Shown: positions 1 to 10,800 of the stretch, one piece after another | Numbering within the stretch: position 1 is the first letter of the stretch | Layout of the letters: each line of letters begins with the position of its first letter | Assembly (NCBI GenBank): GCA_017515325.1 | Contig: JAFWGA010000028.1 | Span: 1-43,497, forward strand | DNA from: Blautia sp. | GTDB lineage: Bacteria > Bacillota > Clostridia > Lachnospirales > Lachnospiraceae | Length of the DNA: 43,497 nt | Reading direction: 5' to 3' | Notes under the pieces: model-generated | Told to the model about the DNA's origin: nothing | What the model saw: only the letters and a program-made list of their open reading frames with translations | Database searches by the model: none | Position numbers and translations under genes: made by a program

Positions 1-4
1 AACC

Positions 5-1072
5 ATGAGTCCCAGAGTACGTGATATGGTTGGTTGGTACTCTGGGACTCCCTTTCTTTTTTTCTGGAGACAGTATACAGAACAATTCACGGACAATCAA
101 GTAGATCATTTAGAAGACAATTTGACTTATCTAAAACAATATGTTATTCTGAGTGATGTGGATAATTCTTATGAGATTGACCTTCCTGGGAATACAGGTG
201 ATTTGGAAAATGGCGCAGATATTCAGCTTTGGAAAAGTGATGAGACAATGAGTCAGTATAACGCTTTCGATGTGAGGAAGCTGGAGAATGGCTATTATAT
301 ACTCACTCATGTCGCGTCGGGGAAGGAAATATCACAGGGGGGAACATCTGCGTCAGGAGCAATTATCGGGCTTTATGAAGCGAATTCTCATCCGGCTCAT
401 ATGTGGGCTATCACCAAGGACGTTGATAATGGAGGGTATATACTGCGATCAAAGGCCAGTGGCATGGCGATGGGTCTGGAAGACGGTGCGGCAGGAAACG
501 GAACTAAGGTACGTCAGTTTTCGTATAATGGGACAAAAGCTCAGACATGGAAATTTGTGAAAGCAGAGTATAATGTTGAATATGACGCAAATGGTGGGTC
601 AAGAGCACCCGCGGCTCAGACAAAATATTATAAAGAGAATCTTGTTCTCAGTGAGATTTTCCCTGTCAGAAACGGTTATGAATTCATAGGTTGGAGTAAA
701 AAAGCTTCTGCTGCGTCTGCTGATTACCAGCCGGGTGATTTATATAAGCAGGAAATAGACCTTACACTCTATGCAATATGGAGTGAACTGAAACCGGACT
801 TTATACTGCCAGCTTCATTAACGGCAATTGAGGAGGAGGCTTTTGCAGGAGGGGTATTCCGGTATGCGCAGCTTCCGGAAAATGCCAGAGCTATTCGAAC
901 CAAGGCTTTTGCTGACTGCGAGAGATTAAAGCATATCTATATTCCGGAAGCAACAAATACAATTGCAGCGGACGCTTTTGATGGGGTGAAAGATCTTACA
1001 ATACATGGTATAGATGGAAGTTATGCAGAATACTATGCCGGTGAACATGGGTATGCGTTTATGAAAGAGTAA
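5..1072 (+). pseudogene. 5'-truncated secreted lectin/InlB/LRR protein
   Basis: The open frame encodes a ricin-type beta-trefoil module (about residues 45-185, with AHMWAI and AQTWKF resembling QxW motifs). An InlB/Listeria-Bacteroides repeat follows (about 190-260, YDANGG, then GW, ending LYAIW). The C-terminus is a BspA-type leucine-rich module (about 265-355) that closes with a SYAEYYAGEHGY segment. No signal peptide is present. The first ATG lies inside a terminator hairpin and no ribosome binding site precedes any in-frame start. I therefore infer that the 5' end, probably a signal peptide and a catalytic domain, has been lost. The remaining modules suggest carbohydrate or cell-surface binding. 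It could instead be expressed from a weak internal start such as the TTG near 123. Confidence 0.6.
7..60 (+). terminator. Strong intrinsic terminator at the window start
   Basis: A perfect 14-bp inverted repeat (7-20 with 37-50, arm GAGTCCCAGAGTAC) encloses a 16-nt loop and is followed by a pyrimidine tract with seven consecutive T. This is the form of a rho-independent terminator for a gene lying before the window. It overlaps the first ATG of the reading frame at position 5, which makes that ATG an unlikely start. Confidence 0.8.
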
Positions 1073-1265
1073 AATAATACTGGTGATAGCAATATTCTGT
1101 CGAATTGTCTGAACGCTCAGTAATGTTTATGCGTTCGACCATTTAAGGTGTATAGCCGCTTTTGTGGCATGTGGTTGGAACAACTCAAGAGTGGCAAAGT
1201 GGTTGTTTTTTTCTGCTCCTGAGTAATTATTGGATATGTCTGGGATAGAATGGAGGTGTTATGAA

Positions 1266-4200
1266 TTGAAAAACAGGAATCATAGAACGAGGCTTGCCCT
1301 GTTGATGGCCTTTCTGGTTCTGGTTACCCATGCCGGAACCGCAGCCGGCGAGTATCTGATCCTGCCAGGAGGAATTAAGAATCTTGGGCAAGAGTCCTTC
1401 TTCGGGACAAGCTCCCTGGACATAGTGGAAGTGCCATGGGGCGTTGAGACTATTCCGAGCAGGTCTTTTGCTTACAGCAGCGTGTCCAAGATTTTTCTGC
1501 CCGGTACGGTGGAAAGCATTGCACCGGATGCCTTTGAAGGCAGCGATGTGGTTCTGAGCTCTCCCATAGGCTCCTATGCCCAGGAGTATGCCATGGAGTA
1601 TGGTTATCCCTGGGAGGACAGCGGCGCTCATTACCGATTGGATTTCCTTGACGAGACCAGAAGCATTGCGGAATCAGACATGGAGCTTCCCCAGCTGGAG
1701 ATCACGCAAAGCGGAGAATTGTCTCTGGAAGGCACCCTCACCGAAGCCCAACAGGAGGGACTTGATGCTTATAACGCGAAGGTTAGGGAACTGAACCTGA
1801 AGATTGAATCCAGCAATAGTCAGGTTCAGATGCTATATGAATCGCTGCGTTCCTTTGCGGATGTTTTACCGGAGGCGACGATTCTGGACAGCGGTGATAC
1901 CCTTTCTTTATCCATCGGCGGCATGAACCTGGTTGTGGATCAGGAATTTGCTTCCATTGCGCAGCAAGACAATGTGGAAGGGAAAAATCTTTCCCTGAAC
2001 GGGGAAACCATTTCCTTCCAGATGGGGGGAAAAGAATATTACATAGCTTCCTCAGGATCCTCTATCTTCCTGTCCGCTTCGGAGGAGGAGGCCATTGCCA
2101 GCGCCGCGGCTGCGGGTGATTTCTCCTGGAGTGCACTGCAGCATTATTATACGCTCATCCAGGAGACTCTGGTAACTGCTGGAAATGCGGAAACTATAAT
2201 CGAAGCGGTTGAACCACTTTATGATACGGTTGTCGGTGACCAGGAGGTACTGGTAAACCTTGCAGAGAAGGAACTGGCGAGTGCTTCTGAAAAGAATAAG
2301 TCGGTCTGGCGAAAGACGATCACAGATGAGAAAAAGAAGCTTGATTTTCTACAAAAATGCCGCAAAGCCATCACTCCGCTGAAAAAAATCCTTAAAGGAT
2401 ATAATATCTACCAGCTCTGCAAAGAGGCTATGGAGATATACTATCACTGGCGGGAGATTCTTACAATCAGGGATCATGGGCATCCGACCAGTGAGGAGCT
2501 GCGCTTTCCCAAAACGGTAGATATTTCAGATCAGCTTAATAAGGATATCAAGTCTCTTTTGATTCTGTACGGGACAAATGCTGTGATAAACTTATGCCAG
2601 ATTTACTCGGCTGTCGTGGTTATTGAAGAAGCTGCAGCATCCGCCGCATCCATTACCCTCACCGGGTTTAATCCGGTAACCGGTGCTATGATCCTGAAAA
2701 CCATAGTCACAGCGCTTGGGAAAGCTCTGATGGAGGGGGTCAAGGAGGCGGTCGCGGGAATGATATTAGACTCCTTTGAGAAGACGCGTTACGATTCCGT
2801 CAAATACAACGACGGTCTTTTGCATACTGTCATCACGGGAAAGGTTACGGACGAAGAAACCGGAAAAGCATTGAAGGGGGTGGCAGTCACGACTCTTTTG
2901 GAATCCTGCTACACGGATGCAAAAGGGGAATATCGGCTGCATGTATCTCCCTTGACATATACCCTGCATTTCAGCAAGAAGGACTATATCACGGCATGGT
3001 CAGATCCGGTCAGTGTCGCCAGGGGGCAGGAAGCAGTCCTGAATTTCGCCATGAAGCCGGTAGATAAGAGCGCCCAGATCGCCGGGGTTGTCTATGATTC
3101 CGTTTCCCGAAAAGCCCTGAAGGGAGTAGAGGTCGCCTGCGGGGAGGAAACCCTGGTAACCGGCAGTGATGGGAATTTCTCTTTCACTGTGGAGGCCGGT
3201 ACTTATCAGATGAGGTTCTATAAAGAGCAGTATATTGCACAGCCTTTCTCGGTCACGGTAGAAGAGAAAGAGGTAAAGGTGGAAGAAATCGCTCTGGTAA
3301 AGGGGAAGGAAATCCGGACCAGGGAAGATCTGGAATATTTGCAATATGATACTAATGGGGATTATTACCTGGGGGCGGATATTGACCTGAGCGATGCTCC
3401 CTGGACCCCGCTGCCCTGGTTCAGCGGTTCCCTGGATGGAAATTTCCATCAGATCACCGGCATGAAGGTGACAGGTGGGAGCGGCGACGGTGCAGGTCTC
3501 TTCCTGGGGCTTTATGGAGGGGAAGTCATGAACCTGACCATAACAGGCGCGGAAATCAACGTTCCGGTGGACGCGGAGTATAAGCTTGTCGGCATCCTGG
3601 GAGGAGGAGCCAATGAGAATTCCAAAGTAGTGGGATGCCATGTCGCCGGGGATATTGTGGTGTCCGGCGGGAACACGGAAGGGTGCGTTTTTGCCGGGGG
3701 CCTGGCCGGAACCGGGAACGGGAGTTTTTTTCAAAACTGTACTTTCATTGGCAGTATTAAGGTGAAAGACCCAGAGACAGCTTTTGTCGGGGGGCTGATA
3801 GGCGCGTCTGATGACGGCACGGTAAAGGATTGCCATATTGATGCACAGATCACCCTGGATCAGGAGTCAGCTTGTTCTTCCCCCATGGGGGTGAATGCAT
3901 ATGGTGTTTTCAATGGGAATTCTACGGGGGAAAACTGCCATGTAAACGGATCCATATCGGTTACCTCGATCGATGCGAGGACAACAGCATGCGGGGTCAG
4001 CGGTACCGCGAATTCCACAAACAATGCGCAGATCAAATGCATGAGTACCTCTGGAGTGGCTTATGCCACGGGCTGCTCCGGCAGTTTTGGCGGAACGAAT
4101 GGGGGGACGGTCATTGCTGTGACCCAGACGGGTGCTGCCCATGCCATGGGAATGACGGGTGTCAGCTCCGGCACCAATACAGCCATGGTAGCTTCCCGAG

Positions 4201-5243
4201 CCGGGCAGACAGGCGGCAGCGCTTATGCCGTAGGATGCATAGATTGTGATCAGGTGACCAATGCAGGAAATGTGATGGCTGCTACTGTGAATGGGGAAGC
4301 CGTGGCGCAGGGTATCGCTGGAAAGGGTCCGGATCAATGCACCAAATGTATCAATAATGGTACAGTCACTGCGAATTCAGTAAAAGGGAGCGCAATCGCT
4401 GTCGGATTGTCAGGCTGTGGCAAGGACAGTGTCAATACCGGCAATGTAACCTCTCAAATCCAGCAGGGAAGCGTGGTGGCCCAGGGTGTCGTGAATAGTG
4501 ACCAGAGCCGTAATGAAGCTTCCGTGAGCGGAACCTATCAGGGAACCGATGATGTGGCTGGTTCTGTATCTGTTCAAGGACTCGGCAATTGTACGTCTTC
4601 GGTAAATACAGGATTCTTATCCGCCAAAGTCATAAAGTCAACGACCAGCGCCACTGTAACAGGGATTTCCGGTGGGAGCCAGTGTGAGAATCTGGGGAGG
4701 GTGGAAGCCAGGAACCAGTCGGGTCAGGCAAACGCCAGGGGAGTGATGGCAAATAACTGTATTAACCGAGGGGCAGTCTTCGCCCATTCCAGCAGCACTG
4801 AAGTAAATGAAAGCTCAAATGCCACTGCTTACGGGATTGGGGGAAGTTATTCCGATTCCCATAATTACGGGGATATCACTGCAATCTCAAAGAGCAGCCG
4901 TGCATATGCCTATGGATATGGCAGCGGCAGCGGATGTACCAGCACCGGTCTGGTATCCGCCACTTCTCAGTACTTCTGGCAGAGGCCGAAACCAGGAGGA
5001 GGCAGTGAAGGAGGCCTGGGCTCTGCCTACGCCGTAAACAGTAATATGACACAGGCTACGGTAGGAGGATATACCATATCCGCTGCCGGGGATGAAAGGG
5101 TGAATATGTATTATTTCCTGGCAGGATGCTCCAAGCACAAGGGGGAAGAACGTAGATTTGTTTCGTTTGAACCGGGGACGGTCAGCATTGACGGGTGCTA
5201 TGTGCCGGCCGGTTATGCGTATGCGGTATCCTCCGGGAACTGA
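1266..5243 (+). CDS. Large secreted LRR / carboxypeptidase-regulatory / GLUG-repeat protein
   Basis: The start is TTG 1266, nine bases after GGAGG at 1252-1256. The frame is open from 1230, but the start at 1266 gives a normal signal peptide (basic MKNRNHRTR, then a hydrophobic core, cleavage near residue 27). The product is 1325 aa. Residues 30-110 form a short BspA-type leucine-rich module ending in SYAQEYAMEYGY. Residues about 110-520 are an unrecognised, partly helical region. Two carboxypeptidase-regulatory-like beta-sandwich domains lie near 523-605 and 603-685. The remaining ~600 residues are GLUG-type repeats (GGLAGTGNGSFFQNC, GGLIGASDDGTV), probably a beta-helix rich in Asn, Gly and Ser. 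No LPXTG motif or C-terminal membrane anchor is visible. Family knowledge suggests an extracellular adhesin or wall-associated protein; the ligand is unknown. The gene is intact, and part of it is duplicated at 12577-12849. Confidence 0.8.
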   Translation: MKNRNHRTRLALLMAFLVLVTHAGTAAGEYLILPGGIKNLGQESFFGTSSLDIVEVPWGVETIPSRSFAYSSVSKIFLPGTVESIAPDAFEGSDVVLSSPIGSYAQEYAMEYGYPWEDSGAHYRLDFLDETRSIAESDMELPQLEITQSGELSLEGTLTEAQQEGLDAYNAKVRELNLKIESSNSQVQMLYESLRSFADVLPEATILDSGDTLSLSIGGMNLVVDQEFASIAQQDNVEGKNLSLNGETISFQMGGKEYYIASSGSSIFLSASEEEAIASAAAAGDFSWSALQHYYTLIQETLVTAGNAETIIEAVEPLYDTVVGDQEVLVNLAEKELASASEKNKSVWRKTITDEKKKLDFLQKCRKAITPLKKILKGYNIYQLCKEAMEIYYHWREILTIRDHGHPTSEELRFPKTVDISDQLNKDIKSLLILYGTNAVINLCQIYSAVVVIEEAAASAASITLTGFNPVTGAMILKTIVTALGKALMEGVKEAVAGMILDSFEKTRYDSVKYNDGLLHTVITGKVTDEETGKALKGVAVTTLLESCYTDAKGEYRLHVSPLTYTLHFSKKDYITAWSDPVSVARGQEAVLNFAMKPVDKSAQIAGVVYDSVSRKALKGVEVACGEETLVTGSDGNFSFTVEAGTYQMRFYKEQYIAQPFSVTVEEKEVKVEEIALVKGKEIRTREDLEYLQYDTNGDYYLGADIDLSDAPWTPLPWFSGSLDGNFHQITGMKVTGGSGDGAGLFLGLYGGEVMNLTITGAEINVPVDAEYKLVGILGGGANENSKVVGCHVAGDIVVSGGNTEGCVFAGGLAGTGNGSFFQNCTFIGSIKVKDPETAFVGGLIGASDDGTVKDCHIDAQITLDQESACSSPMGVNAYGVFNGNSTGENCHVNGSISVTSIDARTTACGVSGTANSTNNAQIKCMSTSGVAYATGCSGSFGGTNGGTVIAVTQTGAAHAMGMTGVSSGTNTAMVASRAGQTGGSAYAVGCIDCDQVTNAGNVMAATVNGEAVAQGIAGKGPDQCTKCINNGTVTANSVKGSAIAVGLSGCGKDSVNTGNVTSQIQQGSVVAQGVVNSDQSRNEASVSGTYQGTDDVAGSVSVQGLGNCTSSVNTGFLSAKVIKSTTSATVTGISGGSQCENLGRVEARNQSGQANARGVMANNCINRGAVFAHSSSTEVNESSNATAYGIGGSYSDSHNYGDITAISKSSRAYAYGYGSGSGCTSTGLVSATSQYFWQRPKPGGGSEGGLGSAYAVNSNMTQATVGGYTISAAGDERVNMYYFLAGCSKHKGEERRFVSFEPGTVSIDGCYVPAGYAYAVSSGN

Positions 5244-5550
5244 AATAAGCGATGAGCGCCCCACGCAGGTATATGGTGGGACTATCGAGTAAAGATGTCG
5301 AAAACAGACATCTCTGGTGTGACAGGTTTTTCATCAGCCGGGGATAAATCATTCGGATTTTCCGTGCGACGAGAATAGATTATTATCTTTTTATGCCAGG
5401 GGGGATAAAGCTGTCAAAATAAGTCATTATTTTAGAACTGTGCGGTGACTATTTCGTAAACGCAGTGTTCATCACACAATATTCAGACCGAATGACCTGG
5501 GTATCCAACCAGTTTGGTAAAACTGAGTGAGACAGAAATGAGGGATGGTT
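5244..5550 (+). other. Intergenic spacer after the GLUG gene
   Basis: This 307-bp spacer contains a small hairpin (AGATGTC...GACATCT, about 5294-5314), part of a stretch near 5273-5315 that recurs at 12806-12849 after the duplicated fragment. Two GGGGATAAA words occur near 5340 and 5410. No coding sequence and no classical T-tailed terminator are visible. The ribosome binding region of the next gene is weak (GAGGGATGG). Confidence 0.5.
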
Positions 5551-7774
5551 ATGAAGAAAAAAAACCTGATGGCAGGGATGCTTGTTTTGCTTTTGGCGCT
5601 ATGCTTCCCATTTTGTGTGAAGGCGGATGAGGCTGATGATATCCTTATGCTGCCTTCGAAGATGTAGACGGTGAAAAAAGAGGCTTTTGCCAATGACAAG
5701 AGTATTACCTCCGTTATGATCCCCAAATCGGTAGGAAGCATCCAATCAAAAGCCTTCGCCAACTGTGTAAACCTGAAGGAAGTGATTCTCGGAAATAATG
5801 CGAATGTGACATCGCCCCCGATGCCTTTGCGGGCTGTGGAGACATCCATTTCCAGGCTTTCCCGGATACATCAGGAGACCCGGAATGGTCGAATGATAAG
5901 CTTCTGCACGGAAGCATGATCGCGGGCATTATCGGGGACTGCGCAGGAAACACGGGCGTGGAGATACTACCTGTCCGTGTGGTATCTGAAAGCGGCGTGG
6001 CGAACCTGACCATGATTGGCCTTGGCATCAGGTATGCGATAAGCCGAGGCGCGGATGTGATCAACCTGAGCCTGAACTTTGAGGAGAACGACTACGTCAG
6101 CTACTGGATTGACAGGGCGGTTGCTGCCGTCATAAATGTAGTGGTAGCGGCCGGCAACAGTAAAAGGGACATCTCAAAAATATACCTCGCCAATGTCCAG
6201 GGGGTCATCGCGGTGTCCGGCATTGACAATGATTATGAGTTGTCCGGTACTTCAAACTACGGGGCTAACATCGCCTTTTGCGCACCGGATTCCTATGTGA
6301 CCTCCTCCGCCTTTCCTACGATGGTGCGCAAGGGAACATCTTTTGGGGCTCCTATGGTGGCCACGGCGTTAGCTTTGGCAAAGCTGGACAAAAACCACAC
6401 GGAAGAAGACCTTCCCGTCATCTGCCGAAAGCTCAAGGATGCGATTCCGGACGTGAATAACTACGGATATGGGCTGATGCAGCTGGATAAGCTGACGGAA
6501 AGCGAGACCTACACGATCTCGTATAACGCCAATGGTGGAACAGGCGCACCACCGAGTCAGGTAAAAACCAGGGGCGTGGATCTGGTTTTGAGCACGACGC
6601 AGCCAGTAAGGACATGTACGGTGACATTGGACTTTGGGACAGGAATAACAGACGAGCGAATCGTGAAAGCCACATTCTCCGGCTGGAAAGCAGAAGGAAC
6701 AGGAACGAATTATTCTCCAGGCTCGACTTATACAGAGGACGCAGTAGACACGCTGTATGCCCAGTGGACTTTTGGAACATTAGGAGCTTTGCCTTCTCCG
6801 TCTCGTGATGGGTATTCCTTCGATAGATGGTACACGGCAAAAACAGGTGGAAACGCCGTGACCGAATCTACGAAGATTACAAAGGATATGACGATCTATG
6901 CTAAATGGAAACCTGATTTTGGAATCGATAGAGATTTGCAGAATACCTACTGGGCGAAATCTCAATTCGCAACGATTGATACATACGGAGAAGGCCTTAC
7001 ATATAAATGGTATATAAATGGAGAATATTATTCCGCAGGCTCAACACGTGATCGTTCGAGCCCTGGAAAGTATTACAATTTGCTTAACCTTTCTATTCTG
7101 GAATCAGACTACACTTTGTTTTGCAGAGTGTCAAAGGGGGAACAATACATCGATTCATCCGAAGTAGTTGTGCATGTGGGGGATAATCTGGCAATTAGCA
7201 TTGATGACATAATAGTTGACATGCGTTCATATGACGGCATTAATGGTATGATTGCAGTAGGAGATAGAGGGAATATCAGAGTACGTGTGAAACCTGCTGG
7301 GGTGACATCAGATGTGAAATACACTACAAGTGATAAGAATATCTTAGACTTAGATGGGAGCACCCCATTTATAAAAACTTGGCCAGGTGGAGATATTGTG
7401 GAAATGACCAACGCCTTCAATGCCAGGCAAATCGGGACAGTGACTATTACAGTTGAAATTGATGGCATCTCTGATGCTATTGAATTGACGATAGATATAG
7501 AATCACTTATAATCCTAATGGGGGTCATTTTGAAAATGGATCTCCCTATGTCCTGGCATATGGAATGCTTCTTGATGCATGTAATATTACAAATACGATT
7601 GTATTCCTGGAAAGTATAGATCATGTTATCAATGCAGTAAGAATAGAAGGGGAATGGTATTATATTGACACAACATGGAATGATGAGATGGGAGATAATC
7701 GTTTCTTTGGGATGACTTCCGAGACTGCGTTGGAAGTTTATGGAATTGATATGGATGCTCTTATAGTGGAGTAA
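5551..7774 (+). pseudogene. Broken LRR-subtilase-InlB-transglutaminase gene
   Basis: ATG 5551 opens a good signal peptide (MKKKNLMAGMLVLLLALCF). An in-frame TAG at 5665 then interrupts a leucine-rich module. Near 5806-5815 the reading shifts frame: the expected continuation (DIAPDAFAGCGD) is in another frame. A peptidase S8 domain follows (about 5880-6490) with the His motif HGSMIAGIIG and the Ser motif GTSFGAPMVA, but the Asp strand that should precede the His is missing. InlB-type repeats follow (YNANGG, LYAQW, IYAKW), then an Ig/Big-like domain. A third lesion near 7500-7515 shifts frame into the end of a transglutaminase-like domain (DHVINAVRI, WYYIDTTWND) whose catalytic Cys motif is not recognisable. 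I infer a composite, inactive gene. Translation from internal starts such as ATG 5916 cannot be excluded. Confidence 0.75.
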
Positions 7775-7824
7775 TAAGTATGGCAGCGAAGAGATAGAAA
7801 TGAAGACAGAAAGGGGGAACGACT

Positions 7825-10800
7825 ATGAAATGGATATATAAATTTATTATATGCTTGGTTATCTTTTTGACTTTCTCTGTACCGGTTAGCGCAGAAAGAT
7901 ATGATGATTTTGAATATGAAGTAAAAGGTTCTCCTTCATATGTTTCGATAACTGAGTATAAAGGAACATCAAAGATTGTATTTATACCTGATAATATTGA
8001 CGGATTGCCGGTTCGGGAGGTCTCATTAAATAATCATTTTCATACGGATGTTAATCCTTATGTACGAGAGGTTATTTTGCCTGAAACCGTTGTGAACCTT
8101 AATAATTATGCATTTACCGGATGTGCGTATATGACAAAAGTGGAGGGATTAGACCATATTCGTCAAATTGGAGAATTAGCTTTCTATGGGTGTGAAAGAT
8201 TAACGGAAGGAGTTTTCTCCTCTAAATTACAAGGGCTTGCCAATAATTCCTTTGAAGGCTCCGGTTTTATCAGCCTGACTGTTCCTGATGATTTGCAAAT
8301 AGAAGAGATAAACCCGTTTGGTGGAGCAAATTCTTTAATGGAAATAGTATTTGTGCGTGGGTCAGGGGAGAAGACCCTTGTTCTTAAAGATGGCGTGCTG
8401 TTTTCTAATGGTTTTGATTGCCTGATATGTTATCCTGGCGGACGCGAAGGGTCATTTTATAAAATCCCGGAAGGAACAAGAACGATTTTGAGAAAATCCT
8501 TTAATATAGTAGGACAGACTGGGCTATGTGATGTAGTTATTCCAGAAAGTGTCAATAAAGCATGGTTTGATACTTTTTTCTTTACGCATGCAGCACATTT
8601 TTTTGTGCATTCAGGATGTGGAGCCATAGGTGTGTTAGAGGAATGTAAAAACTATTATCTCAACTGGGATCTGGATTATTATCAGCTGGAAGAAGAACTG
8701 ATCACAGTTGATGATTATATTATTAACATAATAGAAAAAACAGTAAAATCAGGGATGTCTGAATTGGAGAAGGCATATGCTATTATCGACTATTTCGCCG
8801 ACAATATGGTATACGATACTTCAATAACAAACGCCTCAGTATATGTTTTTTTAACAAAGCATTATGGCGTTTGCCAGGCATACGCTGAAACTTATAAATT
8901 AATCATGGATGCATTGGATATTCCTTGTGTGTTGGTAGGCAATTTCAACCACATCTTTAATGCTATTCTAATCGACGGAAACTGGATTTATATTGATCCG
9001 ACCAAATGCATTGGAGACAATCCTGTTGCGCGATATATGATGTTTGGCTTTGATGATACCATTTTCAATATATTTTATGGCGGGCAGGACTATGACAAGG
9101 AGATTGTAAGCGCTAATACTTGTCGCTACCATTACTATTATACATCTGGGATGTTGGACGGATCAATCAGGCTTCTGGAGGCTGGCATTCAAAATGCTGT
9201 AAATGATGGATGTGATTACTTTGAAGTAAATGTTGATTCCCTGGGGTTTATGGCAGATTATAACGTTTGCGGCAGTGTTTGTGCTTCTATATTGACGGAA
9301 ATGGGATGCATGATAGATGATCAGGTTTACCCGGTCAGATGCAACTATATTGATGGTGTTCTCTTTATAAACCTACGCGAGAAGACAGACGAGAGTCGCC
9401 TGTTCGATTACCAAGTGGTTGCAGGATGCGCTATGCTGACAGATTACAAGGGAAATGATGAAGATATAATTGTGCCATCCAGTATAGATGGATATACGGT
9501 CACTAATATTGGACAAGCTTTTACAAATAATTATGATATAAGAACTGTTACTATTCCGGAAACCGTTATGGGAATTGGTTCGAATGCATTTTATTCTTGT
9601 GTAAACCTGGAAAGTATTAATATTCCGAGATCATTGAAACTGATAGGAGATTCTGCCTTTGAGAAATGTTATTCTTTGAATTGTGATATGATATTGCCGG
9701 AAGGACTCGAGAGTATTGGCACTTTAGCTTTTGGATATTGTTATCTGCTGCCGTCGGTGACAATCCCTGGTACTGTGGATACTATACCGGAATTGGGATT
9801 TTTGGAATGTCGTAATCTTAGCAATATTACCCTTAAAGAAGGTATAAAAAATATACAGAAAGGATCTTTTACTGAATGTCGAATGATCAGCTCCATTTGT
9901 CTGCCTGAATCTCTTTTATCAATCTGGAATGGGGCTTTTTCACGAACAGGGATCACGTCTTTGCATATTCCTTCAAATGTTAGTATGATTGAAGAATCAA
10001 TAATTGACGGATGTGATAAACTGACAGAATTAACAGTTGGTGGGAATAATTTGTGGTTTTCTTCCATAGATAATGTGTTATATATGAAGGAGAATAACTT
10101 GCCTGTAGTTCTTAAAGCTGCTCCGATGGGGGCAGAGTACAGGCACTTAAATATACCAGATACTGTTATCAAGATTGAAGCAAACGCATTCAGATGGTCT
10201 AAGAATATTTATAAAGTTACTATACCTTCTTCTATACGTGTTATTGGTGATCAGGCTTTCAGAGACTGTACGAATATTACGAATATATATTTTTCTGAGG
10301 GATTGGAAGAAATTGGTGACTCTGTATTCTTGGGCTGTAAGGAATTGAAAGAACTGTGGCTGCCAGACTCAGTTCACAGTATCGGAAATTATAATGTGTT
10401 TGGACAGACTATACATTTACGCAGACTTAATATTCCGAAAGGTGTAACAGAATTAAGTACAAATGTAGGATTGAGTGTTTTTGATACAATTCACATTTAC
10501 GTACATGATAATGTGACTTATCTACCTGCTTTTGATACCTATGGGGATCCAAATCTGGTTTATGTTCATGGAAATGTGGGAACTTATTCGCAAGAATATG
10601 CGGAAAAAAATGGATACATATTCTGCACAGATACTGATCCAACAATTAAAGCCAGTGCAGATGTCATATATACAAATTATAACGATGTAAATGATACCAC
10701 CGGCCAATTTTCGTTTTCGCTACCATTAAGGCTTGGAGGTATACAGGAGATTTCATCCGATCAAGTACAATGGACCAGTAATGATATCTCTATTATTCTT

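Noticed and set aside
1230-1265. TTG 1230 as start of the GLUG gene
   Set aside because: The ribosome binding site GGAGG at 1252-1256 lies inside this extension and points to TTG 1266, which also gives a proper signal peptide.
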